From the NCBI RefSeq assembly GCF_029714325.1, contig NZ_CP121666.1, positions 4,898,001 through 4,962,000 on the forward strand: a stretch of DNA of 64,000 bases, given 5' to 3'. Source of the stretch: Bradyrhizobium sp. CB1717 (GTDB lineage Bacteria; Pseudomonadota; Alphaproteobacteria; Rhizobiales; Xanthobacteraceae). Made by a program: the position numbers and the translations under genes. Shown here piece after piece: positions 1 through 7,338 of this stretch; position 1 is the stretch's first letter; each line of letters opens with the position of its first letter. A model generated the notes under the pieces. That model saw only the letters and a list, made by a program, of their open reading frames with translations. It did no database searches and was not told the DNA's origin.

Positions 1-86
1 TGAACGCGACGCATGAGCGGAGCGACCATGGAACGTCGATTCGGAAAATGCAGGCGCACTGACCCAACGCCGATTTTCCCCATCAC

Positions 87-245
87 TCACGCCGGACCAA
101 AAGCGCTCACGAGTCCAATCGTGATCGGGACCAGCGCCACGACGGTCCATAGGACCGGCGAACCAGAGGAAAGGCCAGCGATCAGTATCCAGGCACCGAA
201 GCCCACGAGGAGCACTGAGATGGCATAGGCAACGGCTTTGTCCAT
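87..245 (-). CDS. Small two-helix membrane protein, unknown function
   Basis: A 52-residue protein made almost entirely of two hydrophobic segments (about residues 4-23 and 29-48) joined by a short Ser/Gly turn, so it is probably an inner-membrane hairpin protein. The ATG at 245 is preferred over the longer reading to 374 because the added N-terminus is Arg/Pro-rich and does not look coding. I do not recognise a family. It sits alone in the accessory strip next to tRNA-Lys and its function cannot be inferred. Confidence 0.5.
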   Translation of the reverse strand: MDKAVAYAISVLLVGFGAWILIAGLSSGSPVLWTVVALVPITIGLVSAFGPA

Positions 246-404
246 CGTTCGATCCACGAGCAACACAGGACCGATTGCGACTGTAAGATTCCCGGCGCTT
301 GGAAACGTTCCTATGCGGCGCGGCGAGCGCGATGGATGGAGCCGGAGGGGCGATGGGCCAACATGCTTGAGCACGGGCCGGCGCCGGCGATCAGGTTGCG
401 TGCG

Positions 405-489
405 GAAGCGTGGCAGAGTGGCCTATTGCACCGAGCTTACCCCTCGGCGGACCTTTGGGCGTCCAAACCCCGACAGGCTGCACTTCACC
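405..489 (+). pseudogene. Degenerate tRNA-Ser-like sequence
   Basis: The D-arm region (GTGGCAGAGTGG at 410-421, then TTGCACC) and a perfect 5-bp anticodon stem (CCGAG 431-435 / CTCGG 443-447) closely resemble bacterial tRNA-Ser. GGAC 449-452 / GTCC 461-464 could be the long variable arm of a type II tRNA. However, the acceptor arms pair imperfectly (GAAGCGT with GCACTTC), there is no TTCRA T-loop, and the loop CTTACCC would give anticodon TAC, which is not a Ser anticodon. I read it as a decayed tRNA or tRNA-derived fragment. It is unlikely to be functional. Confidence 0.35.
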
Positions 490-501
490 GAAGATCAACG
501 C

Positions 502-876
502 TTGTTGGCTGCCACGGCTGCTACGTGGGTTGCTGTGGGCGGCGTTAGCTGGGCGGGACCGGCTGTTGCAGATGAAGTGCTGCGCTATGGCAAATACATC
601 CGCGCCAAGTATTTCCTCAAACAGCTAGACGAACGTGCAAAGTCCGACCCAACAGATCAGGCCATCGCGGCGAAAGCCAGAGAAGTTCGCCAGACAATCG
701 CTGATTTGCTCGCGGACGGCGCGAAAAAATTCAACAAAATAAAGCGCTCCATAAAGACAAGGGCTAGCGACCCAATTCCCCTCTGCGGGCGCCCACACGA
801 GCAGCGACCCCGCCAAGGCTGGCACGTGCGTGCGTGGCGAGGCCGCCTGCGCTCCGGACTCGGTTGGAGGGCGTAG
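502..876 (+). CDS. Possible small secreted or anchored protein, weakly supported
   Basis: From a TTG at 502 the frame gives an Ala/Val-rich hydrophobic start (about residues 1-20) followed by a charged, helical-looking stretch (KYFLKQLDERAK, IAAKAREVRQTIADLL) to about position 765. After that the translation becomes Arg/Pro/Gly-rich and looks non-coding, so the true gene may be shorter, frameshifted or dead. There is no ATG and no clear ribosome binding site. I do not recognise the protein. Confidence 0.22.
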   Translation: MLAATAATWVAVGGVSWAGPAVADEVLRYGKYIRAKYFLKQLDERAKSDPTDQAIAAKAREVRQTIADLLADGAKKFNKIKRSIKTRASDPIPLCGRPHEQRPRQGWHVRAWRGRLRSGLGWRA

Positions 877-948
877 TCCGGAGGCGTACCGATTTTACGA
901 CCGCCATCCAGAATAACGATTGCCCGAAAGAGGCACCCACTTCGGGCT

Positions 949-985
949 GTCCTAATCTGCTCTCATGGGTGTCCTAATTAGGACA
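949..985. promoter_or_regulatory. TGTCCTAAT direct repeat plus perfect 16-bp palindrome
   Basis: TGTCCTAAT occurs at 949-957 and again at 970-978. The second copy is the left half of the perfect palindrome TGTCCTAATTAGGACA (970-985). The two copies are 21 bp apart, two helical turns, so a dimeric protein could bind both on one DNA face. It lies about 110 bp upstream of the small gene at 1097. No regulator is recognisable nearby; the operator role is inference. Confidence 0.45.
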
Positions 986-1003
986 GCATCGCCCTGGTGG
1001 CGC

Positions 1004-1055
1004 TGGCCTATTTCCGAGCGCGGTGGCCTATTTTGAATTGTAACTGGCCTGTTTT
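1004..1055 (+). repeat. Three phased TGGCCTATTT repeats
   Basis: TGGCCTATTT (1004-1013), TGGCCTATTTT (1024-1034) and TGGCCTGTTTT (1045-1055) recur with 20- and 21-bp spacing, again close to two helical turns. They run up to about 40 bp before the ATG at 1097. This is an iteron-like or multi-site operator arrangement and makes an accidental origin unlikely. The binding factor is unknown. Confidence 0.5.
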
Positions 1056-1096
1056 GGTTTAGGGGCGCTTGCTCGTTCCTGGTAGGAACCCGGGCA

Positions 1097-1237
1097 ATGA
1101 CGCTGGATGAAAAGATCGCCCAGGCACGGCGCCACGTCGATACCGGCAGGCTCATCATTGAGCGCCAGCGGATCACCGTAGGTCGCCTGAGAACTGCGGC
1201 CTCAATCGAGCTTCTTGATCTGTTCGAGCACCCTTAG
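1097..1237 (+). CDS. 46-residue conserved-type small protein (MTLDEKIAQ...)
   Basis: The ORF encodes 46 mostly helical, charged residues (starts MTLDEKIAQARRHVDTGR). The pattern resembles short rhizobial hypothetical proteins of the EKIAQAxRHVxxGRxIxxRQ type that I recognise only as a recurrent small family, usually somewhat longer. The upstream GGTAGGAACC could serve as a weak ribosome binding site. It follows the palindrome and phased repeats at 949-1055, which may control it. The C-terminus seems short for the family, so truncation is possible. Confidence 0.5.
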   Translation: MTLDEKIAQARRHVDTGRLIIERQRITVGRLRTAASIELLDLFEHP

Positions 1238-1322
1238 CAGATTTTCGAATCTGACTTGGCCGATCTGCTTAGACGCAGCGGAGTAGACAGGAACTGCGCC
1301 GACTAGCCTGTGTTGATAGGCC

Positions 1323-1553
1323 ATGCCGAAATACTACTTCAACGTTCGTGACTTAGAGCCCAGCACCGATGAGTTTGGAGAGGAGCTTCCCGACAATGAA
1401 GCAGCTTGGAAGCAAGCCACCGGCTTTGCTGGCGAGGTTTTGAAGGACATGGACGGCAGATTTCGACCTGGCCAGGAATGGGCCGTTGAAGTCACCGACG
1501 AGCAGAAGCGGATGCTTTACCGTATCGAGATTAGCTCCAGAAAAAGAAAGTAA
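1323..1553 (+). CDS. DUF6894-like small protein
   Basis: 76 residues beginning MPKYYFNVRD and containing the acidic stretch DEFGEELPDNEAAWKQA and the end segment EWAVEVTDEQ. This layout (short beta strand, a D/E-G-x-E-L-P-D turn, a helix, then a final strand) matches the DUF6894 family that is abundant in Rhizobiales. No enzymatic residues are evident and no function is known. The ATG is the first in frame, and a terminator hairpin overlaps the stop codon, so it is probably monocistronic or the last gene of a unit starting at 1097. Confidence 0.75.
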   Translation: MPKYYFNVRDLEPSTDEFGEELPDNEAAWKQATGFAGEVLKDMDGRFRPGQEWAVEVTDEQKRMLYRIEISSRKRK

Positions 1554-1575
1554 GGCCGCTCAGTTGGCGGCCTTT
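1552..1575 (+). terminator. Rho-independent terminator after the DUF6894-like gene
   Basis: AAGGCCGC (1552-1559) and GCGGCCTT (1567-1574) form a perfect 8-bp stem with a 7-nt loop, followed by T and G. The T-run is short. It begins inside the stop codon of the upstream gene. Confidence 0.6.
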
Positions 1576-1595
1576 GCCTCAACTGTCCTAAGACT

Positions 1596-1823
1596 CTAAC
1601 TCGCTCGCGACGTGATCTCGCGAACATCCCCCGCCTGGAGGTTCAAGGCTTTCGCCTCCTGATCGCTCAACTCGTTATCGAGCAGGGCCGCGCTCCAGCC
1701 TTCCGGAACTACATTCAACACTGCATCAACCGCTTCGCTTCTAGGGGCGGCGACCGCCCAGAGCTTATGCTCTCGGTTGTCGGTAATGACCCGAACCAGG
1801 TGGACCTTCGTTGCACTTGCCAT
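1596..1823 (-). CDS. Conserved-type hypothetical protein, 75 aa
   Basis: A 75-residue acidic protein (MASATKVHLVRVITDNREH...) with alternating strand-like and helix-like segments and no signal peptide. The ATG at 1823 is the first in frame. The motif VPEGWSAALLDNELS recalls small Bradyrhizobium hypothetical proteins, but I cannot name a family. It converges with the DUF6894-like gene across a 42-bp gap. Confidence 0.6.
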   Translation of the reverse strand: MASATKVHLVRVITDNREHKLWAVAAPRSEAVDAVLNVVPEGWSAALLDNELSDQEAKALNLQAGDVREITSRAS

Positions 1824-2180
1824 GACGAACTATGCACACGACTTGCTTACGTTCCAACCGCGCCGGCGTCTGGTGACGCGATCTCCGTACCGTGGGGAGC
1901 TATCTGGGTAAGGAACGACTCTCCAGCGGCGAGCCTTAACATTTCGGTCTGTGGCGCGATACCTGGACCACTCCAGCTTCGCGACATCCACCCGGGACGG
2001 CCCATCGTTCGAACGCGCGTTTGGCGATGGGTCGGTTCTCGCGAGGCCGCCGCGGCCTCTTCATAGGAACTAGTGGCAAGCGACTGGATTGGTGCTGTGC
2101 TCCGGCCGCTAGCCCCCCTGCCGGCCGGAGCGTTACAACGGCCCCAGCCGCCAAAAAGCTGGGGTCGTTTTTTCGTGCGG
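1824..2180. other. Gene-free stretch with a hairpin pair
   Basis: No convincing coding frame was found on either strand here. The end of the stretch holds a perfect 9-bp stem CTCCGGCCG (2100-2108) / CGGCCGGAG (2122-2130), immediately followed by the plus-strand terminator described separately. With no plus-strand gene upstream, a short non-coding transcript is one explanation. Confidence 0.4.
2138..2173 (+). terminator. Strong orphan rho-independent terminator
   Basis: ACGGCCCCAGC (2138-2148) pairs with GCTGGGGTCGT (2158-2168) over 11 bp with one G-U pair, and six T residues follow (2168-2173). It is oriented on the plus strand, yet the nearest plus-strand gene ends at 1553 and has its own terminator. 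It therefore probably ends an unannotated short RNA or a decayed gene. Confidence 0.7.
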
Positions 2181-2417
2181 CTATCCCGCGTTTTGATAGC
2201 CGATGATCGCCAGCTGCGGGTTGCCGCGATCGAAGTTAGGCCTGACGTCGGCGTCGCGGCTCCCGCAGCCTTGGCAGATGAACCGCGGCTCGAGATCCGA
2301 GAGCCTGACACTGTCATCCCAGCGGTCAGCGTCGAGAGCGACGTGATGGCCGCAGTGGCAGTAGACCAGGACGCCCCGCACGCCCATGGCGCGCATCTCG
2401 CCGAAGGTGATCTTCAT
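2181..2417 (-). CDS. Small zinc-ribbon-like protein
   Basis: 78 residues from ATG 2417 (MKITFGEMRAMGVRGVLVYC...). It has a CxC pair near residues 20-22 (YCHCGHH) and a CxxC pair near residues 46-49 (ICQGCGSRDAD), a spacing suited to one zinc ribbon. Small proteins of this MGVRGVLVYCxCGH type are common in rhizobia and phage-like regions. Nucleic-acid binding is plausible but unproven. The longer reading to 2468 adds only an Arg/His/Pro-rich tail and is not preferred. Confidence 0.65.
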   Translation of the reverse strand: MKITFGEMRAMGVRGVLVYCHCGHHVALDADRWDDSVRLSDLEPRFICQGCGSRDADVRPNFDRGNPQLAIIGYQNAG

Positions 2418-2688
2418 CGGCCGGCCGTCGGCGTGCGTAGGCGTGTGGCGGCGGGCAGCACGGGGCATGCCACTATCGAAGCGCCGCTCCGGCGAGAGTC
2501 AAATTATCAATCCCTTGGGCCCGGGAACGCGCGCGAGCTACTGCGCGTCGTGCTGGGGACAATGCTGCATCGCGTTCGATCGAAACCCCCGGCATCGCCC
2601 GGATATCGCGACCAAGTGACATCCTCCCGAAATGACCGAAAATCTACCGAGATTCGCACAACTAACAGGCAGGCGCCTGTTCGTAACT

Positions 2689-2748
2689 CACCCGGGTGCC
2701 TGTGTTGCGCGTTGCGTCGAGTCGGCACCCGGGTGTCCAATGACACCC
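2689..2748 (+). promoter_or_regulatory. Two overlapping, mutually exclusive hairpins
   Basis: CACCCGGGTGCC (2689-2700) and GGCACCCGGGTG (2724-2735) form a perfect 12-bp stem; each arm itself contains the palindrome CACCCGGGTG. GGGTGTC (2731-2737) and GACACCC (2742-2748) form a second perfect 7-bp stem that shares bases 2731-2735 with the first. Only one can form at a time. With a terminator 80 bp downstream this could be a switch, or the palindromes could be paired operators. Function is inferred from geometry only. Confidence 0.4.
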
Positions 2749-2827
2749 ATGTGCTCACGCTGATTCGAAGCGGCGTCAAGGACCGATGCGGTAACTCCGC
2801 CAAGGTCAATTTGAGCTCATAAAAGCC

Positions 2828-2863
2828 GAAAGGCGGCCCCGCACCACCGGGTAACCGCCTTTC
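2828..2863 (+). terminator. Terminator-like hairpin
   Basis: GAAAGGCGG (2828-2836) and CCGCCTTTC (2855-2863) pair perfectly over 9 bp with an 18-nt loop, followed by TTAATTC. No recognisable plus-strand gene precedes it. It could end a short transcript starting in the 2.4-2.8 kb gap or attenuate transcription into the KilA-N gene. Confidence 0.55.
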
Positions 2864-2977
2864 TTAATTCAAATCTGGACCACGACGTGCGCAGTACAGC
2901 CCCTGAACAAGGAAATTGTACTGTTGCTGGAGAAATCCACAAGCACTGAGTGGTCGTATCGCACAGGAGATGCGGCC

Positions 2978-3796
2978 TTGAATGAGTCGACTATTCTGGT
3001 CCTGCGGGGCCATCGCGTTTATGAGGACAGTCACGGAAACGTCTGCCTCGATGATCTTTGGCGAGCCGCTAAAAAGGGCGCAGGAAGATCGCCGTCGAAA
3101 TGGCGCAATACTCGCATGGCGAAAGCGCTCATTGCTGAGGTGGAAAAAAAGATCATAAATTCCTCTTTGAAGGAAAATAAGGCTGTAACGCCAGCTATTT
3201 ATGCAAAGCGGGGAAGGGGAAGCACGGGCACCTTCGCACATCCCATATTGGCCGCTGCATACGCAGGCTATCTCAGCTCCAAGCTGGAGCTCGAGGTCCG
3301 CGAAATTTGGCTGCGATATCGGTCAGGCGATGCCTCGCTTGCAGATGAAATATTGCAGCGCGCCACGGCTGAAGAAAACAGGTGGGCCGGCGCGCGAGCA
3401 GTTTCTCGCTCACAACGAGTCGCCTACACGGATACGCTTAAGCAGCATCACGTCACCGGCAAGGGCTACATGCTCTGCACGGAGGCGGTTTATCTGAAGC
3501 TGCTCGGCGGACGATCGCATCAGCTCCGCCAGGCGCGCGGGCTCGATCCGATGGCAAATATCCGCGACAATCTCAGCGTTGCAGAGTTGTCGTTCGTCAT
3601 GGCGGCCGAGGCGCTCGCAGCTGAGCGCATTGAGCAGGAGATCCGGATTGGTAACGACGACTGCATTGAGGCAAGCGCCACAAGCGCTTCCGCGATCCGC
3701 GGCGCGATCGAAGCCGACCGGCAGAATAGACAGCCCCTCGTCGCTCGCAGCGGGCCGGCAATCGACCCTGAGCTTCGGCACTCTGGCGGCACTTGA
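2978..3796 (+). CDS. KilA-N domain protein (phage-type DNA-binding)
   Basis: The N-terminal half (about residues 1-115) is a KilA-N domain: a strand with RGHRVYEDSHGNVCLDDLW, then RSPSKWRNT, and the typical GRGSTGTFAHPILAAAYAGY and ELEVREIWLRY blocks. KilA-N proteins are carried by phages and large DNA viruses and bind DNA. The C-terminal half is Ala/Glu-rich and helical. No ATG lies in the right place; a TTG at 2978 with AGGAG about 8 bases upstream is the best start, and an upstream TTG at 2924 is the alternative. It supports a prophage or island origin of the strip. Confidence 0.8.
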   Translation: MNESTILVLRGHRVYEDSHGNVCLDDLWRAAKKGAGRSPSKWRNTRMAKALIAEVEKKIINSSLKENKAVTPAIYAKRGRGSTGTFAHPILAAAYAGYLSSKLELEVREIWLRYRSGDASLADEILQRATAEENRWAGARAVSRSQRVAYTDTLKQHHVTGKGYMLCTEAVYLKLLGGRSHQLRQARGLDPMANIRDNLSVAELSFVMAAEALAAERIEQEIRIGNDDCIEASATSASAIRGAIEADRQNRQPLVARSGPAIDPELRHSGGT

Positions 3797-3821
3797 CCGC
3801 TGGCGAGTCCGATCCGCGGCC

Positions 3822-4043
3822 GTGGGGCAGCATCAGCACGACATCGACGAACTCGCGCGCATGGAGCGCATCTGCTGGGATCTGGCAGCCGGCGCGGTGA
3901 CGCCCGAAGAGAGAGCAGGGCTCGTTATCATGGCCGGCAACTATCGCGCCGCGATCCTCGATGCACAGATTGCCAATCGATTTGCCAACACGGTGCCCAC
4001 ACGAGGCTTTTCGGTCGGCTCTGGATCGGAGCTAAGTCTTTGA
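3822..4043 (+). CDS. Small protein after the KilA-N gene
   Basis: About 73 residues from a GTG at 3822 (or 60 from the ATG at 3861). The core is amphipathic and coding-like: ELARMERICWDLAAGAVTPE then ERAGLVIMAGNYRAAIL. It starts 25 bp after the KilA-N stop in another frame and ends 8 bp before tRNA-Lys, so it is probably the last gene of the KilA-N unit. I do not recognise a family. The longer reading back to 3579 overlaps the KilA-N gene and is shadow sequence. Confidence 0.45.
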   Translation: MGQHQHDIDELARMERICWDLAAGAVTPEERAGLVIMAGNYRAAILDAQIANRFANTVPTRGFSVGSGSELSL

Positions 4044-4050
4044 TTTTGGT

Positions 4051-4126
4051 TGGTGAGCGCGCTGGGGCTCGAACCCAGGACCCCGTGATTAAAAGTCACG
4101 TGCTCTACCGGCTGAGCTACGCGCTC
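4051..4126 (-). tRNA. tRNA-Lys (anticodon TTT)
   Basis: All arms can be drawn. The acceptor GAGCGCG pairs perfectly with CGCGCTC, the D-arm contains AGCTCAGCCGGTAGAGC, the anticodon stem CGTGA/TCACG encloses loop CTTTTAA (anticodon TTT), and the T-arm carries GGTTCGAGCC. CCA is encoded. Its 3' end faces the accessory strip at 1-4050, the orientation expected if an element integrated into the tRNA 3' end. Confidence 0.97.
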
Positions 4127-4452
4127 CCATGGCCGCTGATGGCTAAGATAAAGAGATCGCCATCGTCTTCGGACATTCGAGAAGCATGTCTTGCCGCCAC
4201 GCTGAACTCGCGTTGCGGGGAAAACCGGCCGTTTCCGGATCATGCTTTCGGCCCGCGCTGTGTAGGGGGAGTGGCTGCGGAGGTCAATAGCGGGGGTGGC
4301 TGCCGAAACTCGCGGCAGCAGCGCGGATTTGTTCGCGGTGCCCACAGCTTAAGGCGGAATTTTCAACCCGATTGGCGGGGCGTCATCCACGCCGAACTGC
4401 CGTATGGGCCGCCGGCGCGGGGGCTCGCCCGCGCCGCGACGTCTTGGGTTCG
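4127..4452. other. Gap upstream of tRNA-Lys; no gene seen
   Basis: I see no convincing coding frame in this 326-bp interval. It should hold the tRNA-Lys promoter (minus strand, just right of 4126) and the 3' flank of the ndvB-like gene, but I cannot point to a clear -35/-10 pair. Confidence 0.4.
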
Positions 4453-7122
4453 TCAGTTCGCCTCCCGCCGCACCTCGTTCGGTACCGGCTGCGGCGTTCC
4501 GGCCGGGGTCGGCAGGGCGACCGGGCGCAGGCCGATCAGCTCCGCGGTGCGGATCGCGCTGTCGCGCCAGAACTGGAACGAGTTGATGCGGCTGAGCTCG
4601 AGGATGGCAATCGCGACCGCCGCGAGGAACGGCAGGCTTTGCAGCACCAGGACGCCGGCGAAGATGTAGATCTCGGTGATCTGCCGGAAGCTGTTCGAGG
4701 CCACCAGCACGCCGGCGCCGACCAGGAGCAGGATGCCGATCACGGCCTCCCAGAACGCCTGGAACTCGATCGACATCCTGCTGAGGCCGCCCTTGGAGGT
4801 GCGGGCGAAGGCGATGTGCTCGGTGATCAGGCCCTGCGCGACCGCGCGCGACACCGTCCATTGCACGCTCATAGCGGCGATCATGGCGCCAAGCATCTGG
4901 CCGGGTTTGATCGCGACGCGCGCGCGGTACATCGACAGGAAGTGCGCCAGCGAGACGATGAAGGCGCCGATGATCGGCAGCGTCAGGATCTTGTCGGGAA
5001 TGGCGATGTCGGCAAAGGCGACGATCGGCACCCAGACAAGGTTGAGCAGGGCCACGACCACGCCGAGGCTTTCGGCGCCCAGCCAGTTCAGCCAGCCGAG
5101 GCCGTATTCGCGCTTCTGGTCCGCCGTCAGCCGGCTCGCGCCCGGCAAGAAGCGGCGCCAGTGCTTCTTCACGATCTGCAGGCCGCCATAGGCCCAGCGA
5201 TGGCGCTGCTTCTTGAACGCCTCGTAGGTGTCGGGCAGCAGGCCCTGGCCGTAGCGGTGATTGGTGTAGTGCGTGACCCAGCCGAGCTCCTGGATCGCAA
5301 GGCCGAGATCGGAATCCTCGCAGATCGTGTCGCTTGACCAGCCGCCGGCCATATCCATCGCGGCGCGGCGGATCAGGCACATCGTGCCGTGCACGATGAC
5401 GGCATTGAGCTCGTTGCGCTGGACCATGCCGATGTCGAAGAAGCCGGCATATTCGCCGTTCATGATGTAGTGCATGATCGACAGGTCGCCGTCGCGATGC
5501 TCCTGCGGCGCCTGCACGAGGCCGACGCGCGGGTCGGCGAACGCCGGCACGAGGTCCTTGAGCCAGTCGGGCTCGACCACATAGTCGGCATCGAGGATGC
5601 CGATGATCTCGGCATCGACGGCGGTGCGGTCCATCGCGATGCGCAGTGCGCCGGCCTTGAAGCCCTGCACCTTCTCGGCGTTGATGAACTTGAAGCGTTC
5701 ACCGAGCGCGCGGCAATGATCCTGGATCGGCTGCCAGAACGCGGGATCGGGCGTGTTGTTGATGATGACGACGCATTCGTAGTTCGGATAGTTCAGCCGC
5801 GACAGCGCATCGAGCGTCTGCTTGAGCATGTCGACCGGCTCGAAATAGGCGGGGATGTGGATCGACACCTTCGGATAGTAATTCTCCGGCACGTTCTCGA
5901 CCGGCTTGCCCTTGGCGAGCAGCCGCTGCGGCGGGCGGCCGAAGGCGACCGCCGCGATCTCGTCGATGCGCGCCATCGCGATCAGCACCAGCGGAACAAG
6001 CAGGATCATGCCGAGCGTCAGCGCGAAGGCCGAGCCGAAGATGAAATAGTGGCTGTTCCAGAACGCGAACACGGTCGCGGTCCAGGCGCCGACGCCGTTG
6101 GCGGTCGCCGAGAGCAGGAAGGCCTGCTTCGCGGTCGGCTTTTCAAGCCGCAGGATCGGAAGCGACAGGAGAACTCCGACCAGGAGCGCGATTCCCATCA
6201 GCTTCCAATAGTCGGGGTTCTCCACCGGGCCGGTCCAGGCGAATTTCGGCTCGCGGCTGGCGTTGAGGATGCCCCAGTACGGACCGACGCCGCCTTCGAA
6301 GAATTTCCAGGGCTGATCGATGGCCTCGACGATGTTGTATTCCATGCCGATGGCTTCGGCGCGGCTGACGAAGTTGCGCAGGGTCAGCGCCTGCTGGAAC
6401 GGACCGGGGTCGGCGTTGCGCAAATTGTAGCCCTGGCTCGGCCAGCCGAACTCGGCGATCACGATGCGCTTGCCGGGGAACAAATTGCGCAGCAGGTTGT
6501 AGCGGTCGACGGCCTGGTCGACCGCCTGGTCCGAGCGGAAGTTTTCCCAATAAGGCAGCACGTGGGCGGCAATGAAATCGACGTTGGAGGCAAGGTCGGG
6601 ATTGTCCCGCCAGATGTTCCAGATCTCGCCGGTCGTGACGGGCACGCGCACCGAGCCCTTCACCTTCTTGATCATGTCGATGAGGTCTTCGACCTTCTGC
6701 TCGCCGCGGTAGATCACCTCGTTGCCGACCACGACGCCGACGACGTTGCTGTTCTTGCGGGCGAGCTCGATGGCGGCCTTGATCTCGCGCTCGTTGCGAT
6801 CCTTGTCCTTGTCGATCCAGGCGCCGACGGTGACCTTGAGGCCGAACTCGGCCGCGACCGGCGGCACCAGCTCCACGCCGCCCGTGGACGAATAGAGGCG
6901 GATCGCGCGCGTCATCGTCGACAGCGTCTTCAGGTCGGCGCGGATTTTCTCCACGCTCGGGATGTTGTCGATGTCGGGGTGGGCCGAGCCTTCGAACGGC
7001 GCGTAGGAGACGCTGGGCAACAGGCCCCTGAAATCGGGAGCGGGTTCCTTGTCGCGCAAGACTCCCCACAGCCCAGCGTGAAGCACGGACACGAGCAACA
7101 GAACGGCGGCGACAACGCGCAT
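4453..7122 (-). CDS. ndvB: NdvB-like beta-glucan synthase, GH17-GT2 fusion
   Basis: 889 residues. An N-terminal membrane anchor (about 1-18) is followed by a GH17-type domain (about 35-290) with a VVGNEV acid/base motif (Glu near 134) and AEFGWPS nucleophile motif (Glu near 224). Transmembrane helices then lead to a GT2 processive glycosyltransferase (about 415-660) with DAD near 511-513, EDSD near 602 and QRHRW near 639-643, and a C-terminal membrane bundle. Size and neighbours match Bradyrhizobium NdvB, the inner-membrane synthase for cyclic beta-(1,3),(1,6)-glucan needed for hypo-osmotic growth and nodulation. ATG 7122 starts exactly at the signal/anchor helix; the longer TTG reading to 7185 adds no recognisable sequence. 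Confidence 0.9.
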   Translation of the reverse strand: MRVVAAVLLLVSVLHAGLWGVLRDKEPAPDFRGLLPSVSYAPFEGSAHPDIDNIPSVEKIRADLKTLSTMTRAIRLYSSTGGVELVPPVAAEFGLKVTVGAWIDKDKDRNEREIKAAIELARKNSNVVGVVVGNEVIYRGEQKVEDLIDMIKKVKGSVRVPVTTGEIWNIWRDNPDLASNVDFIAAHVLPYWENFRSDQAVDQAVDRYNLLRNLFPGKRIVIAEFGWPSQGYNLRNADPGPFQQALTLRNFVSRAEAIGMEYNIVEAIDQPWKFFEGGVGPYWGILNASREPKFAWTGPVENPDYWKLMGIALLVGVLLSLPILRLEKPTAKQAFLLSATANGVGAWTATVFAFWNSHYFIFGSAFALTLGMILLVPLVLIAMARIDEIAAVAFGRPPQRLLAKGKPVENVPENYYPKVSIHIPAYFEPVDMLKQTLDALSRLNYPNYECVVIINNTPDPAFWQPIQDHCRALGERFKFINAEKVQGFKAGALRIAMDRTAVDAEIIGILDADYVVEPDWLKDLVPAFADPRVGLVQAPQEHRDGDLSIMHYIMNGEYAGFFDIGMVQRNELNAVIVHGTMCLIRRAAMDMAGGWSSDTICEDSDLGLAIQELGWVTHYTNHRYGQGLLPDTYEAFKKQRHRWAYGGLQIVKKHWRRFLPGASRLTADQKREYGLGWLNWLGAESLGVVVALLNLVWVPIVAFADIAIPDKILTLPIIGAFIVSLAHFLSMYRARVAIKPGQMLGAMIAAMSVQWTVSRAVAQGLITEHIAFARTSKGGLSRMSIEFQAFWEAVIGILLLVGAGVLVASNSFRQITEIYIFAGVLVLQSLPFLAAVAIAILELSRINSFQFWRDSAIRTAELIGLRPVALPTPAGTPQPVPNEVRREAN

Positions 7123-7338
7123 CGCGGCTAAACCAAAAGGGGCTGAGGTGGCAGGGAAGCGGACCCGACCCCGAGATCCGACCAAGTCCGCGGCAAATGG
7201 AGCATACCTCTGCCGCGCGGTTTCACAACTGTCATGGGCTCATGTCCTTATGAGGGCATGGGCTTTTCGAACGACGCGTGGCAGTGCCAACCGCGTCTAT
7301 GGCCGATCGTTCCTGAACGAGAGCTGAAACGATCGCGA

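Larger units (their letters stand above)
2418..2977. other. 560-bp gap without a convincing gene
   Basis: Long plus-strand readings across this gap are Arg/Pro/Ser-rich, lack family resemblance and do not look coding. The gap does hold strong secondary structure: overlapping hairpins at 2689-2748 and a terminator at 2828-2863, both listed separately. It may carry a non-coding RNA or the leader of the KilA-N gene. Confidence 0.4.

Noticed and set aside
2073..2822. Plus-strand reading of 249 codons in the accessory strip
   Set aside because: Runs over a terminator, the antisense of the zinc-ribbon gene and several hairpins; composition is not protein-like.
1..4050. Left att copy or integrase for the tRNA-Lys element
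   Set aside because: No repeat of the tRNA 3' end and no recombinase motif were found in the strip; the element boundary is therefore unproven.
5389..7131. Long plus-strand reading of 580 codons over the ndvB region
   Set aside because: Antisense of NdvB; composition is Asp/His/Arg-rich shadow sequence without family features, while the minus frame shows GH17 and GT2 motifs.
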